From: Symsagittifera roscoffensis
Lineage: Eukaryota; Xenacoelomorpha; Acoela; Convolutidae
Length of the DNA: 64,000 nucleotides
Reading direction: 5' to 3'
NCBI RefSeq assembly: GCF_963678635.1
Contig: NC_087066.1
Coordinates: 4,927,954-4,991,953 of the forward strand
Below are positions 22,401 through 30,123 of the stretch, in pieces. Position 1 is the first letter of the stretch, and each line of letters starts with the position of its first letter. Under the pieces are notes generated by a model. That model had not been told where the DNA came from. It did no database searches and was given only the letters and a program-made list of their open reading frames with translations. The position numbers were made by a program, and so were the translations under genes.

Positions 22401-22682
22401 AAGATTTGCACAATTTTTTGAGCAGATACCGTAGACTGTTTCAATGGTTTCGATAGGACCAGGGTTTTTTTCAACATCCCCACTTTGGGTCAGTAACAAC
22501 GCGAAAAGGAAAAGATGAGTCAGTGTGGTAGCTCTCCGCTCATTTATCCCACATTTCGTTGATAATATCTTTTGCTGGCAGCTTAGATAGCCCCAGTAAA
22601 CAATAGTTTTTTCTTTAGTTTCCATCTGAGCCTTGGAAATTAGAAAAATTGCACAAAACAACCAGAATTTAATATTCAGCAT
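19485..22682 (-). CDS. LINE ORF2: 2A peptide, APE-type endonuclease and reverse transcriptase
   Basis: 1065 residues. Residues 1-20 look like a signal peptide (hydrophobic run after Lys). A second hydrophobic run (55-64) leads into a 2A-like motif, GDVEKNPGP, so the ribosome is expected to skip between Gly75 and Pro76 and free the enzyme from the leader. An apurinic-endonuclease-like domain follows (about 90-330; HLNFQS, ISETWL, LGDYNIN). RT occupies about 595-860, with the block NYRPISI, GVPQGTVLGP near 735 and YADD near 770, then a C-terminal CR1-type tail with Leu- and Lys-rich helices. No stop or frameshift, so the copy may be active. 2A motifs in this position are known from CR1-type elements of aquatic invertebrates (established knowledge). 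The start at 22682 is chosen because it brings in the signal-like leader. Confidence 0.92.
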   Translation of the reverse strand: MLNIKFWLFCAIFLISKAQMETKEKTIVYWGYLSCQQKILSTKCGINERRATTLTHLFLFALLLTQSGDVEKNPGPIETIETVYGICSKNCANLKFVHLNFQSIIRKRMQLKKFLDDMGENTIIGISETWLKKEDSDNLWNFQPRTHAMFRYDRQSAVKKKGGGVLLYIPVKLAPKMRPDLNLFDKEKYESVWVECKSTFNISSKEKMLVNLCYNPSRSNFIDFLEQLTLNIDNAFSVSNKITLLGDYNINYLDSKEKENLDSIIIPYGLKVFCPNDETRISSSTKTHIDYIISDYETNGIEFCFDTPYKTDHFASFILTDIKCGKILPRIITTFNKKNYQKNEFCNSLSALPWYLLYQCTDAQNMFSTMIYLISCALQQHAPIEKKFVRNFKPKNVLKTEWFDSECQQLLTKKQNSLRSYRSQSTSDNWSKYQFLRNQMSKLIRSKQFDHSKNCFSLLSTIQQKWKYINQVRGTCSGNHRITVLRNSFSEMITQDKKIANHLNYIFSNLGEFFGAKKPPNYNKSASESASFHFQHITVKQCFDIVRKINVGKPLGPCTVPAWAIIDGQSVIVPHLTFVINTCLDENIFPIELKKANVTPLFKKDDPMDAKNYRPISITCAFSKIFEKILHAQITEHLDKFQIMTPFQFGFRKNISTQDALVYVTESIRNQIDSKKIVHAALLDLSKAFDSISHEVLIEKMLSLGFSNGANALIASFLNKRIQRVNVNGIFSDWIEIKRGVPQGTVLGPLLFNIYVNDIQERLYEGCTLVQYADDCMVFSSSIISEDALNRLQKSLNNLTEFFAENQLNLNASKSEFITFCQKNDSKNVDTDKLVISGHYVAKKSECKYLGIILDSSLSFHAQIETILQKMAQGIKTIDTIGQQLPTLSLVALLHCLVLSHLDYSAIFLQQINATLMLSLEKQLNWALKRTYFRSNFKSSSLLRISKSFIGIEKRIELKCITYLYQYLTNKKKAFENTLRLPIANYRLNERTKQIIFDKHCSTASLQKSFFHLTSKKWNSLPIILRNLEKSKTEFKKKLKEFYVSELRNNPICTNTNTWRDYRFC

Positions 22683-22738
22683 AATAGGTTAAATAAATTA
22701 AATAATCGCCAAAGTTTGCACCAAGAAAAAATGCGAAA

Positions 22739-23767
22739 CTAGTATTTCCTAAAAAATTTTGCACCGTTTTGGAAAAATTGTAACATTTCTGCCGTTTTTG
22801 GATCTAAATTTGATGATTGTTGGGTTTGCTTCATTCTGGGGCGGGTTGTAATCTCACATGTGTTTGCATTAATATCAGAACCCCTAAAAGAATCTCTAAA
22901 ACTTTGCACCAAAATTTCAACACCCCCATCAGAAGGATGCAAACCATCCGAGCTAAGAGCATCTGTATTTTGACTAAAAATTTTGTTTATGTCTAAAATA
23001 TCCAATTTTACTTCGCCCAAGTCTTTTACATTCCGTACTAAATTAAGAATTTGCTTGTTTAGCTTCTGTACATTTGGATTAAAATCTTTTCTAAAAGCGC
23101 CTAAGGGAGTTACAGTACATAGCGAAATTGTTTCTGGGGAGAATTTATGATTTATGAGATAAATTAGTTTTTCTAAGCTACTCACGGCTTCCTTCGCGTC
23201 GAAATCACTTGAGAGGCAGTCATTTATTCCAATTAGCGTAGTTACATGTTTAAAATGTCGCGATTTACTGTTTCTCACGCGTTCCAGCAATGCAGAAATT
23301 TTGTGCCCACCAAATCCTCTCGCCAACACATTTTCCGATATTTGTTCCCCATTGATTCTGTTAACAATTGAGTCTCCCAGTAATAGGCCAGAATATTCTC
23401 CTTCTCGTGGTAAAAATAAATGTTTTCGTTGCTGGTCGAATTTTTCTTCTTGAATATTGGTTGCTTGTATTTTGATTTCTTGGTTATTCTTGCTTTCTTG
23501 GTTATTTTCGCTTCGTTTGTTCTGATTTCTGCTCCGAGTTCCAATCTTGCTCCATTCGTTTTCAAATTTGTTTTCTGTAATTTTCGAATTGCCCGTGTTT
23601 TTAAAATTTTCTAGATCAAAAAATTTGTTTCCTCTTTCTTCCTCTTTCGTTGATACAGTTAAGTTTTCGATAATTCGTTTAAAATAAGTAACATTTTCGA
23701 CTAAGTCTTTATACAGCTCGTATTTCAATTCGTCGTTCAGATTTCGGAAAGTTTCGAGGTCAAACAT
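22739..23767 (-). CDS. LINE ORF1 with SGNH/GDSL-hydrolase-like domain
   Basis: 342 residues. The N-terminal 120 residues are charged and Asn/Lys/Glu-rich, probably flexible. The C-terminal two thirds show the SGNH layout: block I GDS at 131-133 (LLLGDSIVNR), block III as GINDC near 190, and block V as DGLHPSD with the Asp-x2-His pair near 281-284. Esterase-like ORF1 proteins occur in CR1 and related LINEs and are thought to act in RNP formation or lipid binding; the exact role is not established. The ATG at 23767 is the first in frame. It sits immediately upstream of ORF2. Confidence 0.85.
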   Translation of the reverse strand: MFDLETFRNLNDELKYELYKDLVENVTYFKRIIENLTVSTKEEERGNKFFDLENFKNTGNSKITENKFENEWSKIGTRSRNQNKRSENNQESKNNQEIKIQATNIQEEKFDQQRKHLFLPREGEYSGLLLGDSIVNRINGEQISENVLARGFGGHKISALLERVRNSKSRHFKHVTTLIGINDCLSSDFDAKEAVSSLEKLIYLINHKFSPETISLCTVTPLGAFRKDFNPNVQKLNKQILNLVRNVKDLGEVKLDILDINKIFSQNTDALSSDGLHPSDGGVEILVQSFRDSFRGSDINANTCEITTRPRMKQTQQSSNLDPKTAEMLQFFQNGAKFFRKY

Positions 23768-23834
23768 GTTGGCGATTAAAAGCGAAATTAAAAATAAGAC
23801 ATTAAAATGAACCGACTGATCGCTAGAATATTAA

Positions 23835-26084
23835 TTTGGTTCATATCTTGATTTCAAAATTGACCAATTTGTGCGAGTGGTTAACCTGGTTGAAGATCAT
23901 TTCTTGAATTCTTGTATTGGCAGAATTATTAGTTTTACTGATAGCAGCGACAAGCGAAAGCGAGCTTACAGAGTAAGATGTGCCGTTGCCTCTGAATCTT
24001 CTGGAATTAGAAATCCTGACATTTTCCTCAAAATATTCCGCAGCGACAACTTAGAGCCATTGAGACCCGATGAGTTTGAAGAAAGAGCGGATGATCCACT
24101 GAGGTTGGTGGACGGAGATTTTGTAGAAATTCATGACCTTGTTGGTGCCAAATACCTTAATGAAAAGTTTGGACAAGTAGTTAGTGCGAGCAGTTTTGAT
24201 TCTACTGGTCGGGTTAGTATTGCTGTTGGATTCCTGAAATCTAGATCTCTTCAGGACGATGCCTCTTTGGCTCATATCAAAAATATACGTCCCGCCAATC
24301 TTCGAAGGTTTCCATTAGGAGGATGTCCTATTGTAGATTTTGAACGATTTACAGCTGAGGCTGCAGCAGAAATCCTGTGGGTGTGGCGTCTTTCATCGAT
24401 GAATGGAATGCGCTACGATAGTGACCTCTGTACCAGCCAAAAGATTGTGTTCTGTCTTCTAAAAGTTGAATTCGTACAAAAAGAGAAATTGTTGAAATTT
24501 TCTTGTCAAATGAGTCTGGATACTGTCTGCGGGAGATTGCTAGTCAATCAATATAAAGCTTGCGTGCTCGAAGATAACGCAACGTTTGACATATTTTTCA
24601 AAAAAGCTAAAGTTGTAAGAGTCAAAGTGAGTGGAAGTCCGTTAAACTTAATTGAGAGGGATGATTTTCGAGATAACAGTGGAATCAGCGCAGAGACGAA
24701 TTTTGAGTGCTTGATGAGGGGATTTGAAAAAATTGTAATGCAACCAGCAGTGCCCTTTGGTGTTCAATACGTAAAAACAGTTCAACATTTACTGAATAAT
24801 TCAGAAAAAGGCTCTATTCTTTTGGTGCTGGGGAATGGTATATCCAGAGATTACGATCACTTTGGCAAGGATCTTCTGAAAAGTAGCTTTACTCCAATTG
24901 ATTTTGATGTGCGTAAAATATCAGGAGTGGATGGTTATTCTATCCCTGCCTTTGGGCAAACAGCTACCGGAAGTAGTTCTTACAGAGAATGTGTTGTTTA
25001 TCCTTCAAGTGAAAATATAAGGTCGCAGAAGTTGAAACGTGATTGTAATGGGAGCAGTAAGTTTGAATTAACGAGAAGTACCGAAGTGGAGACCGCATTG
25101 GGAGGATACGAAAAGGTTCACCAGTTGATTTCTGCTGTTCTTTGCATTGACAAGACTCCTGACATGGTGCACACATTGTGCGACCTCTTCAACCAGTTCG
25201 AACCGCAAATAGTGATGCAGTTTAGAGGACGGTTGGTTTTTAACATACGTTTGGTAAACGGAGGAACTTTCACAGCTGATGACTATGAACGGGTAAAAGT
25301 TGGTGGGCATTTCAGTTCGAAGCCAGACCCCGGTCTGCTGTGTAATGGAACTCATGATCCGGATCAAACAGGAGGTCGAAACAACTGGAATTGTCTGCAT
25401 TCTTGGATAACATTCCAAATTTACGAAGATGGAGTGATCAAGACGTTTATACTGGATATGAATGCACCCATGTATCGCGTGTACGGCAAGAGAATCAAGG
25501 TGTACGATGGTTTAGTGCCAGATGTCTGGAGTTTCATCAGAGAAGCGAAGGATGAGCCCAGGTATGATGCTACAGCTGCTGATAATGTCCCTAGTAATAT
25601 GCACTCGACTCTCTTATTGGTTTGGATATACAAGAAAAATAACAGCCGAGCCAGTTGTTGTCTCAAAATTGACAATATCACGAGCCTTTTTCTGGAGAGG
25701 CGGTACCCGCCGTGTATGAGAGCTATACCTCGGCCTTACAATGTTCCAGAGTTTCCGGATTCTTCCAAGTTCTTCGGAATAGGAACCACAAAGCCAGAAG
25801 ATGCCTCTGCGCATGATGTAATCAAGGCAGTTACACTAGAAATGATGAGACTTTGGGATAGAAAACTTTCAACTATTTCTGGCCCTGTAGTTGTTTCTGT
25901 GGACCGAGAAGAGATACAAAAGGCTATCTTGGAACTGAACATAACGAAGTTACTAGAGCACAAAAGCGGTCGCTTGTTAGCCGATTGGCAAGTGAATGAA
26001 ATAACACAAATTAATCATTGCACTGTCATAAATGGCGCGCAACCCAGAGATTACTCTCTTGCGAAACTGATTTATAAGTTCTGA
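23835..26084 (+). CDS. Unrecognised intronless frame, probably lacking its 5' end
   Basis: Open from 23835 (after a TAA at 23832) to the TGA ending at 26084, about 749 codons. There is no ATG until more than 180 codons in, so the true start is in an upstream exon or was cut off when the neighbouring LINE inserted; the frame opens exactly at the LINE 5' edge. Two segments near the N terminus have a similar SH3-like pattern (LNSCIGRIISF and LNEKFGQVVSA, each followed by Gly/Arg and a beta-rich stretch), suggesting a repeated small beta-barrel. The middle has a His/Trp/Asn/Cys-rich patch (GGRNNWNCLHSW). I do not recognise a family. Codon use is ordinary and the frame is free of stops, so it was selected until recently. 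It could be a host gene, a retrocopy or a mobile-element gene. Confidence 0.55.
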   Translation, partial: FGSYLDFKIDQFVRVVNLVEDHFLNSCIGRIISFTDSSDKRKRAYRVRCAVASESSGIRNPDIFLKIFRSDNLEPLRPDEFEERADDPLRLVDGDFVEIHDLVGAKYLNEKFGQVVSASSFDSTGRVSIAVGFLKSRSLQDDASLAHIKNIRPANLRRFPLGGCPIVDFERFTAEAAAEILWVWRLSSMNGMRYDSDLCTSQKIVFCLLKVEFVQKEKLLKFSCQMSLDTVCGRLLVNQYKACVLEDNATFDIFFKKAKVVRVKVSGSPLNLIERDDFRDNSGISAETNFECLMRGFEKIVMQPAVPFGVQYVKTVQHLLNNSEKGSILLVLGNGISRDYDHFGKDLLKSSFTPIDFDVRKISGVDGYSIPAFGQTATGSSSYRECVVYPSSENIRSQKLKRDCNGSSKFELTRSTEVETALGGYEKVHQLISAVLCIDKTPDMVHTLCDLFNQFEPQIVMQFRGRLVFNIRLVNGGTFTADDYERVKVGGHFSSKPDPGLLCNGTHDPDQTGGRNNWNCLHSWITFQIYEDGVIKTFILDMNAPMYRVYGKRIKVYDGLVPDVWSFIREAKDEPRYDATAADNVPSNMHSTLLLVWIYKKNNSRASCCLKIDNITSLFLERRYPPCMRAIPRPYNVPEFPDSSKFFGIGTTKPEDASAHDVIKAVTLEMMRLWDRKLSTISGPVVVSVDREEIQKAILELNITKLLEHKSGRLLADWQVNEITQINHCTVINGAQPRDYSLAKLIYKF

Positions 26085-26732
26085 TGGGCTGAGAGTTCAA
26101 ACAGCTGCAACAGCTGAAAAGTTGCATTTTGTGATATTGTAAGATACTTTTAAATCGTGAAATAGAACTTAGCGTCTTAATTGTAAACGATATTTAATAA
26201 GTGGCTGACATCAGTATCTGATATTGAAGGAGGGTTGTTTCTAGGATTGGTTCAGCTCTTTGAGTTTAAATATTAAAGCAGTTGATCATTTGTTATGCCC
26301 AAAAATTTGAACAAAATTTGCGAAAAATTGCGCTACTGTGATGTATAAATTAATTCCCATTACTTGATTTTTGCTAAATTTGAAAATTGTGTGAATTAGC
26401 TTTAATATTGTTTCTCGCTTCTATCAAATGCCTTAAAAATGTAATTGAATCAAATAGTTAACGATAAAATTAAATTTTGGTCTTTTTGAGTTGCCTTATA
26501 GCAAACCAGAGCCGTCGGTTTCTCTGCAAGTATCACTGAAAGTTTTGACTGTTTTTGGTTTCTCAGATGAACCGCGGCGATCAATTGAGCTATCTCAGTA
26601 GACCAATACCAAAAATTCTTCTCCGCAGCGCCTTAATAATGACGTAATAGCATTTTCTTTTCATTTAAGACTGTAAAAAGTCGGTTTGATGTTATCAGTT
26701 TTATTGATGTTTTTCACACTGAAATTAATTGT
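26085..26732. other. Non-coding gap downstream of the 749-codon frame
   Basis: AT-rich, no ORF of note. It could hold the 3' UTR of the preceding frame. I see no clear AATAAA plus GT-rich pair and no repeat shared with the rest of the window. Confidence 0.3.
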
Positions 26733-26864
26733 CTGATAAAGTTCTGATATTGTAAATTTTGGTGTTCCGCATTCGTTGGAGAATCTGGCTCATGATTCAA
26801 ACTATTGTCAAGTGGTTCTGATCATATCTCAAGTACCTATTGAGTTATCTCCCCGCACGCAAAA

Positions 26865-27113
26865 ATGAAGGGGTATTATTCGATTGACCCAGCCACGGGA
26901 CTAGAAAAAATGGCGAAATGGGAGAGAAGCGATAAAGTTATGAGATTTTTATATGCGGTTTTATTTTGGAATGATTTCTTGGATATATTTTACGTTTTAT
27001 TTGTATCGGAATTTGGTTTGGTTCTCAATTCTAAGTTGGTTCGTGTATTTCGTATTTTTTTCCTGGTGTATATCATAACGAAATACACGATGGTTTCAAT
27101 TGGTACATTTTAA
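26865..27113 (+). CDS. 82-residue membrane-like protein, copy 1
   Basis: Starts at an ATG with A at -3 (CAAAAATG), 82 residues. A polar N terminus (about 1-25) is followed by two hydrophobic, aromatic-rich stretches (about 27-52 and 59-82), consistent with two membrane segments and no tail. Not recognised. The copy in the next tandem unit differs at two residues (Trp to Cys, Tyr to His) and one silent site. Such a substitution pattern is too small to prove coding. It could also be the last exon of a larger gene. Confidence 0.35.
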   Translation: MKGYYSIDPATGLEKMAKWERSDKVMRFLYAVLFWNDFLDIFYVLFVSEFGLVLNSKLVRVFRIFFLVYIITKYTMVSIGTF

Positions 27114-27857
27114 GCTATTCGGAACTTTGACGTTTTAGAGTGTTAAAAATGTTTTTTTTAAATTTTTTTTTTACAATTTTGGAAAGTTGAACCCTATGTT
27201 GTGGTGCTGTGAAGGCACTCTCAAGGGTGACCACATGGTCATTATTTAATGATAAGTCCTTATTAGTCAGTAATTGGTCATTGTTTTTTTTACAGGTCAT
27301 TATTTTCAAATGACTTCCTTTTACTTAGAATACTTTGTGTGATAGAAATATTGCTCAGGGTAGCGTGTTTTTTGAAGTCATTTGGTTTTTGATGTTGAAT
27401 AAATTTGATGTATTATGGTAATGAATGATATGGATATTTCAGTTCAGGTATTAATGGCTAAGTGCGGTGTCTCTGATGCTCTTTGGTTAAAACGACAGGT
27501 GTTTTTGGTCTGATGACATTTTGTCAACATGCGTTGCACATTTGGCCTCTTCTTACGACCGACTGCTTGAAGCTTTATTTCGAGTTTTCATTATTATTTT
27601 GTAAACTTTCATTTAACTAAGAAAATATTATAAGTAAGGTTGATAAAAGGAAAAAACTGAGTTATAAATAAGCTAAGCATCCCATTTAATTTCCTTGCAA
27701 TAAGCAAGTGTATTGCAATCGGGTACTGATAAAGTTCTGATATTGTAAATTTTGGTGTTCCGCATTCGTTGGAGAATCTGGCTCATGATTCAAACTATTG
27801 TCAAGTGGTTCTGATCATATCTCAAGTACTTTTTGAGTTATCTCCCCGCACGCAAAA

Positions 27858-28106
27858 ATGAAGGGGTATTATTCGATTGACCCAGCCACGGGACTAGAAA
27901 AAATGGCGAAATGTGAGAGAAGCGATAAAGTTATGAGATTTTTATATGCAGTTTTATTTTGGAATGATTTCTTGGATATATTTTACGTTTTATTTGTATC
28001 GGAATTTGGTTTGGTTCTCAATTCTAAGTTGGTTCGTGTATTTCGTATTTTTTTCCTGGTGTATATCATAACGAAACACACGATGGTTTCAATTGGTACA
28101 TTTTAA
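27858..28106 (+). CDS. 82-residue membrane-like protein, copy 2
   Basis: Second copy of the ORF, with the same start context, length and stop. It carries Cys in place of Trp near residue 19 and His in place of Tyr near residue 74. Whether either copy is expressed cannot be told from sequence. Confidence 0.35.
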   Translation: MKGYYSIDPATGLEKMAKCERSDKVMRFLYAVLFWNDFLDIFYVLFVSEFGLVLNSKLVRVFRIFFLVYIITKHTMVSIGTF

Positions 28107-28689
28107 GCTATTCGGAACTTTGACGTTTTAGAGTGTTAAAAATGTTTTTTTTTAATTTTTTTTTTACAATTTTGCAAAGTTGAACCCTATGTTGTGGTGC
28201 TGTGAAGGCACTCTCAAGGGTGACCACATGGTCCTTATTTAATGATAAGTCCTCATTAGTCAGTAATTGGTCATTGTTTCTTTTACAGGTCATTATTTTC
28301 AAATGACTTCCTTTTACTTAGAATACTTTGTGTGATAGAAATATTGCTCAGGGTAGCGTGTTTTTTGAAGTCATTTGGTTTTTGATGTTGAATAAATTTG
28401 ATGTATTATGGTAATGAATGATATGGATATTTCAGTTCAGGTATTAATGGATAAGTGCGGTGTCTCTGATGCTCTCTTTGGTTAAAACGACAGGTTTTTT
28501 TGGTCTGATGACATTTTGTCAACCTACGTTGCACATTTGGCCTCTTCTTACGACCGACTGCTTGAAGCTTTATTTCGAGATCTAGTAGTTTTCATTATTT
28601 TATAAACTCATTAAACTAAGAAAATATTATAAGTAAGGTTGATAAAAGAAAAAAACTGAGTTATAAACAAGCTAAGCATCCCATTTAAT

Positions 28690-29500
28690 TTCCTTGCAAT
28701 AAGCAAGTGTATTGCAATCGGGTACCAGACTTTTTTTTCTCGTGAACAACTTTTTCCACCGGACTCATCTCGACTCGTGGTTCCTTGTGTATAGTGAATT
28801 TCATAGTGCATTCCTTGTGATTTTCATATTTTATCCTGCTCACTTAGCCTGGAGGTAACTAATAAGCCTGGGTCGGCACAGGTCTGGGGTTCGACTCTGA
28901 CCTGTTTTTTTTCAAACAGTAAATATTCTGGTTCAAAAAAATTCAACCTATTATTTGTCCTTGTTTTGTTGGCTTAATTGCCAGATCTAAGAATCGTTTT
29001 TATTTTGCTGTAAACAATTTTCACTGGTCTTGCTTTACGTGTTCTAGCCTTTTAAAAGTCCGGCCGAATCGAATTTTTTAATACTGGTTTAACACTATTT
29101 CTACCAAATCAATTTGTCAATTTTTTTTTTCATTTTTATCGGGTTAATAAGTGTCGGCTTAATTTATATCGAACTAGTGGCCTGTTTTTGCGTCGTTCGA
29201 GGTTCGAATAAGTTTGTGTGCGTACGTGTGCTCTGAGGGGAAAAGGGACAAAATATATTTTTTAATAGTTAAGAATTTTTTGAATTTTTCTTTCTGCTTT
29301 GTTACCGCATAGTAATTATATATTCAAATCTAGTCAACCATCTGGCGTAGAGGTGACACAACTGCTTGAAATTGCTTTTTTGTTGATACTTTTTAATTGA
29401 CAAAACCGATTTTTGAATTTTGTTTTCAAATTTTCCGTTTGATTATTTAATCTAATTTGTATCTAATGATTTTAAAAATGAACTCGTTTCAGAGCTTTTT
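28690..29500 (+). repeat. Dispersed SINE-like repeat with tRNA-type promoter boxes, copy 1
   Basis: Starts ATTGCAATCGGGTAC and is homologous over most of its length to 49565-50330. Inside is a tRNA-like unit (28850-28910) with an A-box-like AGCCTGGAGG and a B box GGTTCGACTCT. A second A-box-like TGGCGTAGAGG is at 29342. Shared landmarks between the copies include CTAAGAATCGTTT and GTGTGCTCTGAGGGG. The reading is a composite SINE family; the 3' limit is uncertain. Confidence 0.65.
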
Positions 29501-30123
29501 TTGAAGATGGAAAGTGCAGCTATTTGCTGTCGGCTTTTCTATAGTGTTTTTTTTTCTGAGTGAAAATTACCAACATCCATGTGTTTGAAGTTGATTTTCA
29601 GTTATCTGTTTGAAGTTGATTTAACTATTGATCCAGTTTTCTCATACTGGGTTATTTTAATCGTCAATCATAAGTTGTTTTTGAAATTCCAAAAGCTTTA
29701 ATGCCATATACATTTTTTTTCGAAAAACCAGTCAGTTTTTTTTGCTTCCTTGCGTTTTTTGACTATGTTTTACAGCTCTTAGTGAAACATAGCAAATAGA
29801 GTCAAGAATCGGTTCAAGCTTTTTAATGTTGACCTTGATAATCATTCAACTTAGAGCATTAAACAGATATAGTATATTTCCTTAACTTGGTGGCAGCTGT
29901 TCAATTTGAGAAAGTTTTTGTTTTGGTCATCCTTCTTAAAGTTAAACAGACTCCTAACATCATCTTGGCTTCTGGTCTAATCGTCCTTCTTCCTTCTACT
30001 AGCTAACTGGCTCTGAAAGATCAACAGGCATTCATGGCTTTATACGGATCTCGCATTGATCTGTGGTGTGTGAAAATTGTTTAGAACGCTCATTCCATTC
30101 CATCTTCTGACTGTATCTTCTCA
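29501..30123. other. Gap downstream of the coiled-coil gene
   Basis: AT-rich, with decayed similarity (TCAATCATAA...CCATATACAT) to sequence near 51.63 kb and 53.5 kb, so it is mostly old repeat. The 3' UTR of the minus-strand coiled-coil gene should begin here from 30123 leftward. No other gene seen. Confidence 0.35.

Larger units (their letters stand above)
19100..23830 (-). mobile_element. CR1-like non-LTR retrotransposon (LINE), apparently full length
   Basis: Two ORFs on the minus strand, 56 bases apart (ORF1 23767-22739, ORF2 22682-19485). The 3' UTR runs left and ends in a short (TTC)n tract read on the minus strand (19113-19130), typical of CR1/L2-type tails. The 5' end is placed near 23.83 kb, just upstream of ORF1, where an unrelated + strand frame begins. 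No clear target-site duplication was found, so both ends are approximate. ORF1 has an SGNH-hydrolase-like domain and ORF2 has APE endonuclease plus RT; that combination fits CR1/L2-clade elements. Confidence 0.85.
26733..28724 (+). repeat. Tandem duplication, unit about 993-999 bp
   Basis: 26733-27725 and 27726-28724 align along their full length with a few substitutions and small indels (for example an extra GATCTAGTAG-type insertion in copy 2). Both copies end in TTGCAATCGGGTAC. Each carries the 82-residue ORF and a segment starting GGGTGACCACATGGTCAT that resembles the terminal part of the hAT-type MITE at 44.9 kb. That terminal motif CGGGTAC also starts the dispersed repeat at 28.7 and 49.57 kb, so the right edge may be set by that repeat. 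Confidence 0.92.
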
